A DNA stretch of 35,448 nucleotides, taken from contig JAJTYM010000037.1 in NCBI GenBank assembly GCA_021463345.1, forward strand, positions 1 through 35,448, given 5' to 3'. The notes under the pieces are model-generated. The model saw only the letters and a list, made by a program, of their open reading frames with translations. It searched no databases and was not told the origin of the DNA. The translations under genes and the position numbers were made by a program. Origin of the DNA: Pseudobdellovibrionaceae bacterium. GTDB taxonomy: Bacteria > Bdellovibrionota > Bdellovibrionia > Bdellovibrionales > JAMPXM01. Shown here in pieces: positions 16,393 through 26,104 of this stretch. Numbering within the stretch: position 1 is the first letter of the stretch; every line of letters begins with the position of its first letter.

Positions 16393-17088
16393 TCACCTGG
16401 TAGAGAGCTGCAGATCAACCGAGATGCCGGGGTTGTATTTCCTGACGAGATTGTTCACCACTTTCTGGTCGATCTGGAGGGAAAGCTTCTTCCCGTCCTC
16501 GCAGGTGATCATATCGGAATCGGAGATCGTGCCGACGACTTTGATCAGTTCCTCTTTGATGTTTTCATCTTTGATCGTCTCGCCACTCAGGCTTTTCCCG
16601 TAGGCCGCGGACTTTTTCTCGAATCCAATGAGGAACGATTTGATCGATTGGGTATGGACGTCGATCTGTTGACCCATCCCGTTGTTCCGGACATCTCGGA
16701 AGAGCTGCAGCACGGCTCCGTTGTTGTCGGAGATTTGCCTGTAGAACGAGTATCCTGTCCCAGCTACGATCGCGACGGTGAGCAAGCCCGGGGCCGCCGC
16801 CGACGAGACCATCCCCGCCGAAGTCCCTGCCGCGGCGGCTCCCGTCGCCGCCGAGCTCACTTCCAAGCTTTCCATCGACATGAAAACCCCCGTGGAAATC
16901 GCGCCTGCCGGCACGATGCTCACGGCCGTCTCAAAGTACGATTTCTTTTCTGCGTCTGACATGGCTTCCAGCAAGCCGTTTTCGCATGCCGAAAGATTGG
17001 CGTCCCGGTACCCGCCGCCGGCGACCGCGAGGTTGCCGGCAAGGGTCACGGACAGGGCGGTGATCGCGGCGCGTTTGATCTGTTTCAT
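16393..17088 (-). CDS. Exported Ala/Gly-rich hypothetical protein
   Basis: I do not recognise this gene. The 231-residue product has a signal peptide (MKQIKRAAITALSVTLAGNL, cut near AVA-GGG). A long Ala/Gly/Ser hydrophobic stretch at about residues 55-115 (SAATGAAAAGTSAGMVSSAA and flanks) could be one or two membrane-inserting or glycine-zipper-like helices. The C-terminal part is charged (GEKIKD-type Lys/Glu-rich) with Cys35 and a second Cys near residue 196 that could form a disulfide. ATG at 17088 has a near-perfect ribosome site (GAGGAGG) 7 bases upstream. It precedes the Lnb-like gene by 13 bp on the same strand; the two may act together at the envelope. Confidence 0.68.
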   Translation of the reverse strand: MKQIKRAAITALSVTLAGNLAVAGGGYRDANLSACENGLLEAMSDAEKKSYFETAVSIVPAGAISTGVFMSMESLEVSSAATGAAAAGTSAGMVSSAAAPGLLTVAIVAGTGYSFYRQISDNNGAVLQLFRDVRNNGMGQQIDVHTQSIKSFLIGFEKKSAAYGKSLSGETIKDENIKEELIKVVGTISDSDMITCEDGKKLSLQIDQKVVNNLVRKYNPGISVDLQLSTR

Positions 17089-17363
17089 GAAGAAACCTCC
17101 TCAGGATTTGTTTGCTCGTTCTAAAGTTTTTTGGAGGACCGATATGGGCCTCCCCTCGGGCGGTGCTTACTGCAGGAGGCGTTCCAGAGCGAAAATATCT
17201 CAGTTGCGATCTGGCGGGATTCCGGGCCGGCAATCGTCACTCGATCCACCCGCCGAGCCGATGCGCGTCCATGTCAAAAGCTTCGACAAGGAATGAAATC
17301 CGGCGATTCAGGAACGTCATCGAAGGTTTCGACGTTCAAGGCGGCGACGGCGGCCTGTTCACG

Positions 17364-18821
17364 TCATGTGCCGTGCGACTCAGGGCCTCGTTTTTCAAAA
17401 AGGGATTCGATTCGATCCAGGGGAACGGATGATTCCATGTAGGCATCAGGCCTGACGAGGACGGCTTGCCCCGCGTATGGAGTGTTTTCCGCCCAATAGC
17501 CGTTCTCGTTTTTTCGGGGATGAATTCGAACGATATTGACGAATTCCGGGGCGTCGACGCTCGCCTGAGGCTCGCCGAACACGAGCAGGGAGAAACGCGC
17601 GTAGCTCAGGAGAGAGTAGATCCTGGTTTTGGCGGCGCCTTTGCGGACCTCAAAATCGAACAGCCTCGATCCGGCGGCGCCCTGGCCGCCATAGCGAATT
17701 CCCATGCCGGTGACGTTCCCCGCGCGTTTCCGCACGATCTCGACGTAATCCTGGGCGTGGGTCCCCGCTGGCGAGTGCTTTGTCGAACGCACCAGTTCGC
17801 CCGATGTTTCGACGACGCTCAAGGCGACGGGCTTGCGCTCGCTTTCATAAGTCCGCAAGAGCTCAGGTCGCGCGCCGAAATTCATCACCATATTCAATTT
17901 CCAGATCAGGTTGAAAGCGTCGGCGAGCCCCGTGTTCAAGCCCTGTCCGCCGTTCACGGAATGAATATGGCAGGCGTCTCCGGAGAGAAAGACCCGGTCC
18001 TGGACGGAGAACCTTTCGGCGACGGATTCCTTCACGGAAAACCTCGAGAACCAAACGACCTCTTTGAACCGCAACGAGTGCGGGCGCAAGGCGCGGTTGA
18101 TTTTTTCGGTCGCTTGCCCCAGGCTGAACTCTTTCGTGTCCATTCGCACGTAGAAGCGATCGATCCCGCCCTCGCGCGGGATCCAAGCCACATCCGAGGT
18201 CTCCGCCTGGAAAACGATGATTTCTGGCGCTTTCGGGAAATCGGTGTCGATGACGCCGTCGATGACCGCCCACACCAGCTGCGGTCGCGTGATTTCAAAA
18301 GGCACATTGAAAATCCGGCGCACCAGGGAGCGTGAGCCGTCCGCCCCGATGACGTACCGGGACCGGATTGACTCCCCGTTCATAAGACGGGTCGTGCACC
18401 CATCTTCGGTGATCTGGATGCCCGTCACCGTCGCCGATCGCCGCACCGGAGCCCCGAAGTCTCGAAGCCTCGCGTCCAGGGTCCGTTCCACGAAGGATTG
18501 ACCGAGCATCAGGAAGTGCTTGTGCAGGCAGCCCTCGAGGTCGTCCCACCATGAGGATTGCCGCGAAACGAATTTGCCGTCGGCCCACACCGAACTCGTG
18601 TTGCATGTCTTTCCGAGCGGATAGAGCTCGTCGAACAAGCCCGCGACCTCGAGAAGCTGCAGGGTGCGCGCGTTGAGCGCGTCCGCCCTGCCGACGCGCA
18701 ACGGCTCCGACGATTGATCAAGGGCGATCGCGCGCAAACCGCAAAGGCGCGCGAGGTACGCGCACATCAGTCCGACCGGGCCCGCGCCGACGATCGCGAT
18801 GTCGGTTTCCTGGGGCGTCAT
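17364..18821 (-). CDS. FAD-dependent aromatic hydroxylase of the isonitrile cluster (PheA/TfdB type)
   Basis: A 485-residue group A flavoprotein monooxygenase. It has the dinucleotide-binding GAGPVG (12-17), the RADALNARTLQLL segment that follows the FAD strand, the GADGSR motif (159-164), and the GD motif LSGDACHIHSVNGGQGLNTG (279-298). A PheA-type C-terminal extension ends near GQAVLVRPDAYM. Such enzymes hydroxylate or epoxidise phenolic rings with NAD(P)H and O2, or act on activated aromatics. ATG at 18821 overlaps the stop of the dioxygenase gene by 4 bp (ATGA), so it is coupled to it; the open frame to 18968 lies inside that gene. In this operon it would tailor the aromatic side of an isonitrile. 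It is the most variable member of the cluster, and its exact substrate cannot be inferred. Confidence 0.9.
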   Translation of the reverse strand: MTPQETDIAIVGAGPVGLMCAYLARLCGLRAIALDQSSEPLRVGRADALNARTLQLLEVAGLFDELYPLGKTCNTSSVWADGKFVSRQSSWWDDLEGCLHKHFLMLGQSFVERTLDARLRDFGAPVRRSATVTGIQITEDGCTTRLMNGESIRSRYVIGADGSRSLVRRIFNVPFEITRPQLVWAVIDGVIDTDFPKAPEIIVFQAETSDVAWIPREGGIDRFYVRMDTKEFSLGQATEKINRALRPHSLRFKEVVWFSRFSVKESVAERFSVQDRVFLSGDACHIHSVNGGQGLNTGLADAFNLIWKLNMVMNFGARPELLRTYESERKPVALSVVETSGELVRSTKHSPAGTHAQDYVEIVRKRAGNVTGMGIRYGGQGAAGSRLFDFEVRKGAAKTRIYSLLSYARFSLLVFGEPQASVDAPEFVNIVRIHPRKNENGYWAENTPYAGQAVLVRPDAYMESSVPLDRIESLFEKRGPESHGT

Positions 18822-19654
18822 TCGTGGAAAACCAAGCGCGGGTTGTCCAACGGCGGATCGCTCAGCACGTGCACGCGCCGGAGATGTCTGGGCGCCTTCG
18901 TTTCGAACGCTTCCCGGCCGTGCAGGAGGGAGAAATTGTCGGCCACGACGAGGTCGCCCTCGCGCCATTCATGCGCGTAAAAGTTTTCGGGAGAGTAGAG
19001 CGCTTCCCGCAAGCTGCGGTGGAACTCGGCTAACTCCTCGGGATCCGCGCCGTCGAACTCAAGGATCGGGGGGTTCAAGAAATGCCCGAGGCCTTCCCGT
19101 GGGGGCTCATTGTAGCGAATGACCGCGAAGCCCCGCCTTGGATGTGAGTCGACGACGGGGGAGACGGTCTTGCTGTTGTAAAATTCCATCTTCCTCCGGT
19201 AGCTGCCGGTGACTTTCTCCCAAAGGGCGCGCGCGCGCTTTGGGGCGTTCTCCAGGGCCAGGACGGTATTTGAAAAAGTCGTCCGGCCTCCTTGGGCGGC
19301 GAGCGGCGCTTGAACGCAATGGAAAACTTGGAATTCCGGGACTTGAGGGCGATACATCCCGTCCCAATGCAATGGGACGTAGTTGTTGTCGAAGATATGA
19401 TCTTCAGGGTTGTTGTGCTCCACGAGTTCAAGGACTTTCCCGAAAGGCCAGACGCTGATTTCCCCCCAAAGGGCGCAGTATTCCGAGAGATCCTCGGGCC
19501 CGTTGAACGCGCGGAATCCCCGCAGAACGATCAGGCGATCGCGCCAGAGGATCTCGCGCAAAAAATTGACGTCGAGGTCCCGGATGTTTTGGCCGGGCCG
19601 ATCCGGTTCCAGCAGGAGCCCGAAAGGCTCGATGGGCGTTATTTTAGGATCCAT
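18818..19654 (-). CDS. isnB: Fe(II)/2-oxoglutarate oxygenase of isonitrile biosynthesis (PvcB/IsnB type)
   Basis: A 278-residue TauD/PvcB-family non-heme iron enzyme. Iron ligands are His96 and Asp98 (LHWDGMYRP) and His245 (LLHGREAF), with Arg259/Arg260 (RHLRRVHVLSDPP) as the 2-oxoglutarate-binding candidates. In characterised pathways the PvcB/IsnB enzyme acts on the amino-acid isonitrile made by IsnA. It oxidatively decarboxylates or desaturates it to a vinyl isonitrile, or cyclises it in related pathways. ATG at 19654 is chosen because GGGGG lies about 7 bases upstream; a 12-residue longer frame to 19690 is less likely. It overlaps the synthase gene by 11 bp and the hydroxylase gene by 4 bp. 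Confidence 0.92.
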   Translation of the reverse strand: MDPKITPIEPFGLLLEPDRPGQNIRDLDVNFLREILWRDRLIVLRGFRAFNGPEDLSEYCALWGEISVWPFGKVLELVEHNNPEDHIFDNNYVPLHWDGMYRPQVPEFQVFHCVQAPLAAQGGRTTFSNTVLALENAPKRARALWEKVTGSYRRKMEFYNSKTVSPVVDSHPRRGFAVIRYNEPPREGLGHFLNPPILEFDGADPEELAEFHRSLREALYSPENFYAHEWREGDLVVADNFSLLHGREAFETKAPRHLRRVHVLSDPPLDNPRLVFHE

Positions 19655-20732
19655 GTTCAATCCCCCGCAGCGTGGACAGTTTGCTTTCATCGGTTAAAAC
19701 ATAATGGCTCGGGCGCCCTTCGAGGTGAACCAGGCGCGCGCCGAGACTTTCCGCTTGAGAGCGTTTGAGGAGTATGAACCGCCCGCCCACTTCGACCGCG
19801 ACTCCGTGCCAAGGAGTCAGCCAGTGATCGGGTTCGATGAGGCGGATGCCGAGCTTTTTCGCCCCGCAGGCTTGGGGATGGATGGAAAGCCGGACGGCAT
19901 TCGGGAACCGCGCCTCGACCCAGGCGCCCCAAGCTTGGCTTCTTTGGATCACCTCGTACGCGCGGATCCGGCATTCTTTCTGTATCGCCGTGCGGCTTCG
20001 CTTTTGCCCCGGGAACATCGCGTCTTCGACCAAAAAGCGCGTGATCCCGCGGTAGAGGCGATTCGCCTCCTTGTCGTCCGCCGAGCAATCGTCGGCTTTT
20101 CCGCGGCTGACGGCGGCTTTCAGGACGTCGATGGGCGTTCCGTATCGCTCCATCAGCCGTTCCCGCATTTGATCGAAATCGAGGTCTTCATACACATCGT
20201 CGAGGTCGAAGGTCGAGATCGAAGCGAATCCCGCGTCCATTATGATGCGGGAAAGTTCGCGTCGGTAGGCGGTGACATCCTCATCGCGCATGCCGACGAC
20301 GTCGTTGAAAACCCTGCCGTCGGAGCACAAGATGATCCGCGCCCCGGGGGAGTGGTATCGTTTCACCCGGTCGCAAAGATGTTGCAGGAACTCGAGGGCG
20401 CGCCTTTCGGCCATGTCGGGCAAGGTTCCTAGAATCTTGGCCGGATTCGGGGACTTGCCGGGAAACGCGGGCAACACGAGAGTGATGGGACGCCTCATCT
20501 CGATCGCTGAGATGATCTTTGAGAGATGCGGCTGCAGGCATTTTTCGCAGGGAGAGGCGGCGCAGGCCGTTCGCGGGCCCGAAGTCCGACGGAACTTCAT
20601 GATGTCCACCAGGATCTTTTCAGCCGTCGCCGCGTGCCGAGGAGCCGCGGGCGAAGGTCCGTACCCGAAGGAAGCGAAACGGTCATGGCGTTCCGGCTCG
20701 CGCTTGAGCGAGCCACCAGCGGACTTCGGCAT
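19644..20732 (-). CDS. isnA: Isonitrile synthase (PvcA/IsnA/Dit1 family)
   Basis: A 362-residue enzyme of the family that converts the amino group of an aromatic amino acid (Tyr or Trp in known cases) to an isonitrile, taking the extra carbon from ribulose-5-phosphate. The family signature PAFPGKSPNPAKILGTLPD is at 88-106. Other conserved blocks are CSDGRVFND (136-144), RLSIHPQACGAKKLG (281-295) and TPWHGVAVEVGGRF (306-319). An N-terminal CEKCLQPHL (Cys62, Cys65, His69) precedes the core. ATG at 20732 has AGGGGG five bases upstream; GTG at 20738 is an alternative. The gene heads the three-gene operon. The amino-acid substrate cannot be decided from these motifs. Confidence 0.92.
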   Translation of the reverse strand: MPKSAGGSLKREPERHDRFASFGYGPSPAAPRHAATAEKILVDIMKFRRTSGPRTACAASPCEKCLQPHLSKIISAIEMRRPITLVLPAFPGKSPNPAKILGTLPDMAERRALEFLQHLCDRVKRYHSPGARIILCSDGRVFNDVVGMRDEDVTAYRRELSRIIMDAGFASISTFDLDDVYEDLDFDQMRERLMERYGTPIDVLKAAVSRGKADDCSADDKEANRLYRGITRFLVEDAMFPGQKRSRTAIQKECRIRAYEVIQRSQAWGAWVEARFPNAVRLSIHPQACGAKKLGIRLIEPDHWLTPWHGVAVEVGGRFILLKRSQAESLGARLVHLEGRPSHYVLTDESKLSTLRGIEHGS

Positions 20733-20760
20733 TTTCACCCCCTGCTCAGGGGCAAGTTAG

Positions 20761-20840
20761 TGCTCCTTGCGTCATTAATAAAATAGGTAATGAATGGAGA
20801 TATCATAGCCATTATTCATGAATGGCTTCCTTGCTCCTTG
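20761..20840 (-). promoter_or_regulatory. AT-rich region with palindrome and direct repeats upstream of the isonitrile operon
   Basis: The GC-rich background is broken by an AT-rich stretch (20770-20820) just before the synthase gene. A hairpin with 6-bp arms (GCCATT at 20808-20813 and AATGGC at 20821-20826) contains ATTCATGAAT, a perfect 10-bp palindrome. TGCTCCTTG occurs twice in the same orientation at 20761-20769 and 20832-20840, flanking the AT-rich part. This layout fits a promoter with one or more operator sites for an unseen regulator. No clear -35/-10 pair could be fixed, although TATTTT and TATTAA elements occur on the minus strand. Confidence 0.5.
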
Positions 20841-20989
20841 ATCGAAAAACGTCGTGAACGAGGTGAACGGCATGCGGCTCACGGCCGCCGCGCTTGACGG
20901 AGGGCGGTGCCCGGGGCGGCCGGCGCGGGCGAGCGCCATCGTCCCGGCCGAATGGGGCGTCATTCCGGGCGGTGCCCGGCGCCCGGCTT

Positions 20990-22861
<1,872 letters not shown>

Positions 22862-23574
22862 TCACTCCTCCATAAACAAAAATATTTTTCGAGAGAGGGC
22901 GACGCCCGTCCCGTGACCGGTCGAGCCAAAAAAGCCGCCTTTTTCAGGTGATGCTTGAGTCAAAAAGCCTCGCCTTCAGGCCTCTTCCCGACCGGAATTT
23001 TTGATCTGAATCTGACCGCGTTTCCTCGTCTTGTCGAGGAGCGAATTTGACTTTCCGAACACAAATCCGAGGGGCCAATCGTTTCATGATCAACGGAATT
23101 CAAAGCATGCCGAAAAATCCCCGTCGACGGCTGGGTTGAAAATTCGGCGCCGCATTCAAGATATATTTTTATACATCCCATTGGCAGAAGGGCGTCTTGC
23201 GTGGTTCGCCAAATCCGCCGAGACCTACCTGCTTTATAGGCATTTCCCGACATCAAAGAGCAAAGCGTTGATCTGTATGGAATTTTCTTTGACAGATGAA
23301 AACAGGAATTGTCTGCGCAAAGGTTGCATCGATTGAGAACGAGGCTCCGGCGCTCGGTTATGGGTGAAGGTCCTCTGTCTGGATGTTCTGAACGGTCGGT
23401 GCTTCGGAAATACCGCTTTGAAAGCTTCTTGGTCGATGATTGAATTTTTCTGCGAGACGTTTTCGCTGATCGTGATCCTGGGACAAGCTGGGACAAGACA
23501 GATATGGATCCGGTACCGGCCGTCGGTTCGGGGGGGCAAGGCGGCGAGGGATTCCGGAGTCCGACTTCCGCTGA

Positions 23575-23608
23575 AGAGCGCCGTTTTCCCAAACGGCGCT
23601 CTTTTTTT
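23575..23608 (+). terminator. Strong intrinsic terminator without an upstream gene
   Basis: A perfect 12-bp stem (AGAGCGCCGTTT at 23575-23586 and its complement at 23591-23602) with loop TCCC is followed by seven T on the plus strand. No plus-strand gene precedes it within the intergenic region, so it may end an untranslated small RNA transcript, or protect carD from read-through. Confidence 0.85.
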
Positions 23609-23758
23609 CAGTCGTATCGAGTTAGGTTGTGTGGCGAGAAAAAAATTCAAATATATAATGCAATTGGTCATTTTGATATTCGCCATTCTCCAGGCGCATT
23701 GATCTCACCATGAGGCTTCGTCAAAATTTCCAACAGCTCGATTGAGAGGTTTTGGCGT

Positions 23759-23787
23759 TTGATAACCAGTGTCAAAAGTGCTATAAA
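23759..23787 (+). promoter_or_regulatory. Probable sigma70-type promoter of carD
   Basis: TTGATA (23759-23764) and TATAAA (23782-23787) are separated by exactly 17 bp, a good match to the housekeeping consensus. Transcription would start near 23794, leaving a leader of roughly 75 nt before the carD ATG. It is the clearest promoter in the window. Confidence 0.65.
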
Positions 23788-23867
23788 TGCTGGGCTTTGG
23801 CGCCACTCCGTGTCGTTTAAGTAACATCGGTTGGCAAACGCTCCAGAACCAGTTTGAGGAGGTCTTG

Positions 23868-24359
23868 ATGGCGACTGTATTTAAAGTCGGAGACAACGCC
23901 GTTTACCCCGGTCACGGTGTCGGCCGCGTTCTCGCCATCGAAGCCAAAGAGCTCGCCGGCAAAAAACTCGAGTTTTACGTGATCCAGATCCTCGAGTCCG
24001 GCATGAAAATCATGATCCCCAAAGACAACGTCGAAAGCGTGGGATTGCGCCCGATCATTTCCAAAAAAGAAGCCGGTGAAGTGATCAAGATCCTTAAAGA
24101 GACGAACGTCAAGATCGACAACCAGACATGGAATCGTCGGTACCGCGAGTACATGGAAAAAATCAAAACGGGCTCCGTCTACGAGATCGCCGAGGTGCTT
24201 CGCGATTTGTTCCTGCTCAAAGTCGACAAGGAGCTGAGCTTCGGCGAGCGCAAGATGCTCGATACGGCCCGTGGCTTGCTGCTCAAGGAACTCTCGCTCG
24301 CCACCAGCAAGGAAGAGCTTTCGCAAGAAGAGGAAGTCCGCCAGATCTTCGGGCTCTGA
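23868..24359 (+). CDS. carD: CarD/CdnL-family RNA polymerase-binding regulator
   Basis: A 163-residue transcription factor. The N-terminal Tudor-like RNA polymerase-interacting domain begins FKVGDNAVYPGHGVGRVLAIE and binds the RNAP beta subunit. The helical C-terminal domain contains NQTWNRRYREYMEKIKTGS, including the conserved Trp that in CarD/CdnL homologues contacts the upstream edge of the promoter bubble. Members stabilise open complexes at rRNA and other promoters. ATG at 23868 follows GAGGAGG seven bases upstream; the longer frame to 23787 starts inside the promoter -10. It is monocistronic by appearance, with its own promoter and a terminator at 24424-24454. Confidence 0.93.
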   Translation: MATVFKVGDNAVYPGHGVGRVLAIEAKELAGKKLEFYVIQILESGMKIMIPKDNVESVGLRPIISKKEAGEVIKILKETNVKIDNQTWNRRYREYMEKIKTGSVYEIAEVLRDLFLLKVDKELSFGERKMLDTARGLLLKELSLATSKEELSQEEEVRQIFGL

Positions 24360-24423
24360 GAGGGAAGAGGCCGCTCGGCCGCGGTTGGAAACAACTTTCA
24401 AAAACAACTTGAAACTCCTTGGG

Positions 24424-24454
24424 AATCCGGGTTTTTTAATCCGGATTTTTCTTT
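24424..24454 (+). terminator. Intrinsic terminator of carD
   Basis: AATCCGG (24424-24430) pairs with CCGGATT (24441-24447) around a 10-nt loop and is followed by a T-rich tract (24446-24454). It separates carD from gltX. Confidence 0.75.
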
Positions 24455-24483
24455 TCCGAGCTCATGCGCCCCGAGGTTGATTC

Positions 24484-25962
24484 ATGACGAGTTCCAAAGA
24501 CGCAGTCCGTGTCCGCTTCGCTCCCAGCCCGACGGGCTATCTTCACGTCGGCGGAGCGCGCACCGCGCTCTACAACTACCTGTTCGCGAAAAGCCGGGGA
24601 GGGACGTTCATCCTTCGCATCGAGGATACGGATCTGGAGCGTTCGACGGAGGAATCGATGCGCATGCAGATCGGCGACCTCGCCTGGCTCGGCCTCGATT
24701 GGGACGAGGGCCCGGATCCGGTCACTCTGCAGGACAAGGGGCCGCACGGCCCGTACCGGCAGAGCCGTCGCGCGGGGATCTACATGGAGCACGCCGACCG
24801 CCTGCTCGAGCGGGGGTTGGCGTACTATGATTTTCGCACCGATGCGGAGCTCGAGGGGCTCAAGGCCGCGGCGGCCGCGGCCGGCGCCGCTCATTACCAG
24901 ATCGAACGCCCGAACCCTCTCGTGCCGCTCGCGGAAGCACGCAGCCGCGTCGCCGCGGGCGAGAAGGCGGCGATCCGTTTCCTGATCAAGGAGAAGCGGG
25001 ACTACGTGCTGCGGGACCTGATCCGAGGCGAAGTCACCTTTCCCTCGGACATGGTCGGCGATTTCGTGATCATGCGCTCGAACGGCATGCCCGTTTACAA
25101 CTTCTGCTGCGTGGTCGACGACGCGCTCATGGAAATCACGCACGTCCTGCGCGCCGAGGAGCACTTGAGCAATACCGTGCGGCAAATGATGCTCTACGAA
25201 GCGTTCGGGTACGCCTTGCCGGAGTTCGGCCATATGTCGATCATCCTCGGCTCCGACAGGCAGAAGCTATCCAAGCGTCACGGCGCCACGAGTTGCCATG
25301 AGTACAACGAACGCGGTTATTTGCCTGAAGCGCTCGAGAACTTCGTGGCGCTGCTCGGCTGGAGCTCCCCCAAGGGCGATGAAATCCTCTCGCGCGGGCA
25401 GCTGATCGAGCAGTTCTCGACCGAGCGCCTGAACGCGGCCCCGGCGGTCTTCGACGAGCAGAAGCTCGCGTGGGTGAACGCGACGCACGTGCGCGCGCTC
25501 GCCAACGGCGAGCTGTGGGAACGCTTGAAGCCACGGCTCGAAAAGGAGGGGATCTCGGTTCCCGAGGACCGCGCGTGGGTGGATAAAGCGCTCGATGTGT
25601 TCAAGCCGCGCATGACGACGTTGCTGGATGCCGTCGCCCTCTTTCGACCGCTTTCGGACGCGGCGTTCAAGGTCGGTGAGGAGAGTCGGGACGTCCTGGG
25701 GTGGGCCGAAACACCCAAGATCTGGGATGCGTGGGAATCGGGCTTGCGGGGCCATGCCGCCGAATACCTGAGCGAGGGCGATTTTCAAACGCTTCAGGAC
25801 CGGATCAAAGACGCTGTCGGGGTGAAGGGAAAGCAGCTCTTCATGCCGATCCGCGTGGCGATCATTGGCCGACCCTCGGGAGCGGAGTTGAAGGAATTGG
25901 TCCCCCTGTTGCCGAAATCATCGCTTTTGAAGCGCGTGCAGGAGGCCCGGGCCTCGCTCTAG
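24484..25962 (+). CDS. gltX: Glutamyl-tRNA synthetase
   Basis: A 492-residue class I synthetase that charges tRNA-Glu. Its Rossmann catalytic domain opens with VRFAPSPTGYLHVGGARTAL (HIGH-type motif HVGG at 21-24) and FILRIEDTDLERS. The second signature is DRQKLSKRHG, a KLSKR variant of KMSKS usual for GltX. The helical C-terminal anticodon-binding region ends in SSLLKRVQEA. ATG at 24484 follows GAGG by about 7 bases. Length is typical. A strong terminator follows the stop, so it seems to be transcribed separately from cysS. Confidence 0.96.
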   Translation: MTSSKDAVRVRFAPSPTGYLHVGGARTALYNYLFAKSRGGTFILRIEDTDLERSTEESMRMQIGDLAWLGLDWDEGPDPVTLQDKGPHGPYRQSRRAGIYMEHADRLLERGLAYYDFRTDAELEGLKAAAAAAGAAHYQIERPNPLVPLAEARSRVAAGEKAAIRFLIKEKRDYVLRDLIRGEVTFPSDMVGDFVIMRSNGMPVYNFCCVVDDALMEITHVLRAEEHLSNTVRQMMLYEAFGYALPEFGHMSIILGSDRQKLSKRHGATSCHEYNERGYLPEALENFVALLGWSSPKGDEILSRGQLIEQFSTERLNAAPAVFDEQKLAWVNATHVRALANGELWERLKPRLEKEGISVPEDRAWVDKALDVFKPRMTTLLDAVALFRPLSDAAFKVGEESRDVLGWAETPKIWDAWESGLRGHAAEYLSEGDFQTLQDRIKDAVGVKGKQLFMPIRVAIIGRPSGAELKELVPLLPKSSLLKRVQEARASL

Positions 25963-25980
25963 CGCTTCGCCCGCCCAGCG

Positions 25981-26012
25981 CGCCGCTTCACGAAAAGGAG
26001 GCGGCGTTTTTT
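25981..26012 (+). terminator. Intrinsic terminator of gltX
   Basis: A 9-bp stem, CGCCGCTTC (25981-25989) with GAGGCGGCG (25998-26006, one G-U pair), an 8-nt loop and six T (26007-26012), lies 19 bp past the gltX stop. Confidence 0.8.
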
Positions 26013-26104
26013 GCGAAGCTTGGCGGCGGGAAGGGGGCGTCGTAAGCTCACGGAATCGGTTCGTGAGACAAGGACCGTAAACGTTTTTCGAGGACTTTCG
26101 CCCG

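Larger units (their letters stand above)
22862..23867. other. Long intergenic region between pckG and carD
   Basis: About 1 kb, lower in GC than its flanks, without a convincing protein gene. Two overlapping minus-strand frames (22960-23592 and 23234-23686) and two plus-strand frames exist, but none has a sensible composition or start. The region holds a strong plus-strand terminator at 23575-23608, the carD promoter, and a tandem 10-bp repeat CTGGGACAAG (23478-23487, 23488-23497) followed by the palindrome CCGGTACCGG (23510-23519). A TATAAT box at 23654-23659 could serve a second promoter. On the minus strand the pckG leader contains two small hairpins followed by T-runs (22962-22982 and 22928-22944), which may be weak attenuators. 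Confidence 0.6.

Noticed and set aside
22960-23592. A 210-codon minus-strand frame in the pckG-carD gap
   Set aside because: Composition (Ser/Arg/Pro/Cys-rich) and lack of a ribosome site argue against a protein; it also runs through the terminator stem.
23340-23610. A known structured RNA (tRNA, tmRNA, SRP RNA, 6S)
   Set aside because: No family hallmarks, such as cloverleaf, GGAAG-type loops or tag frame, could be recognised by eye; only the terminator is clear.
23364-23702. A 112-codon plus-strand frame in the same gap
   Set aside because: It reads through the strong terminator at 23575-23608 and has no supported start.
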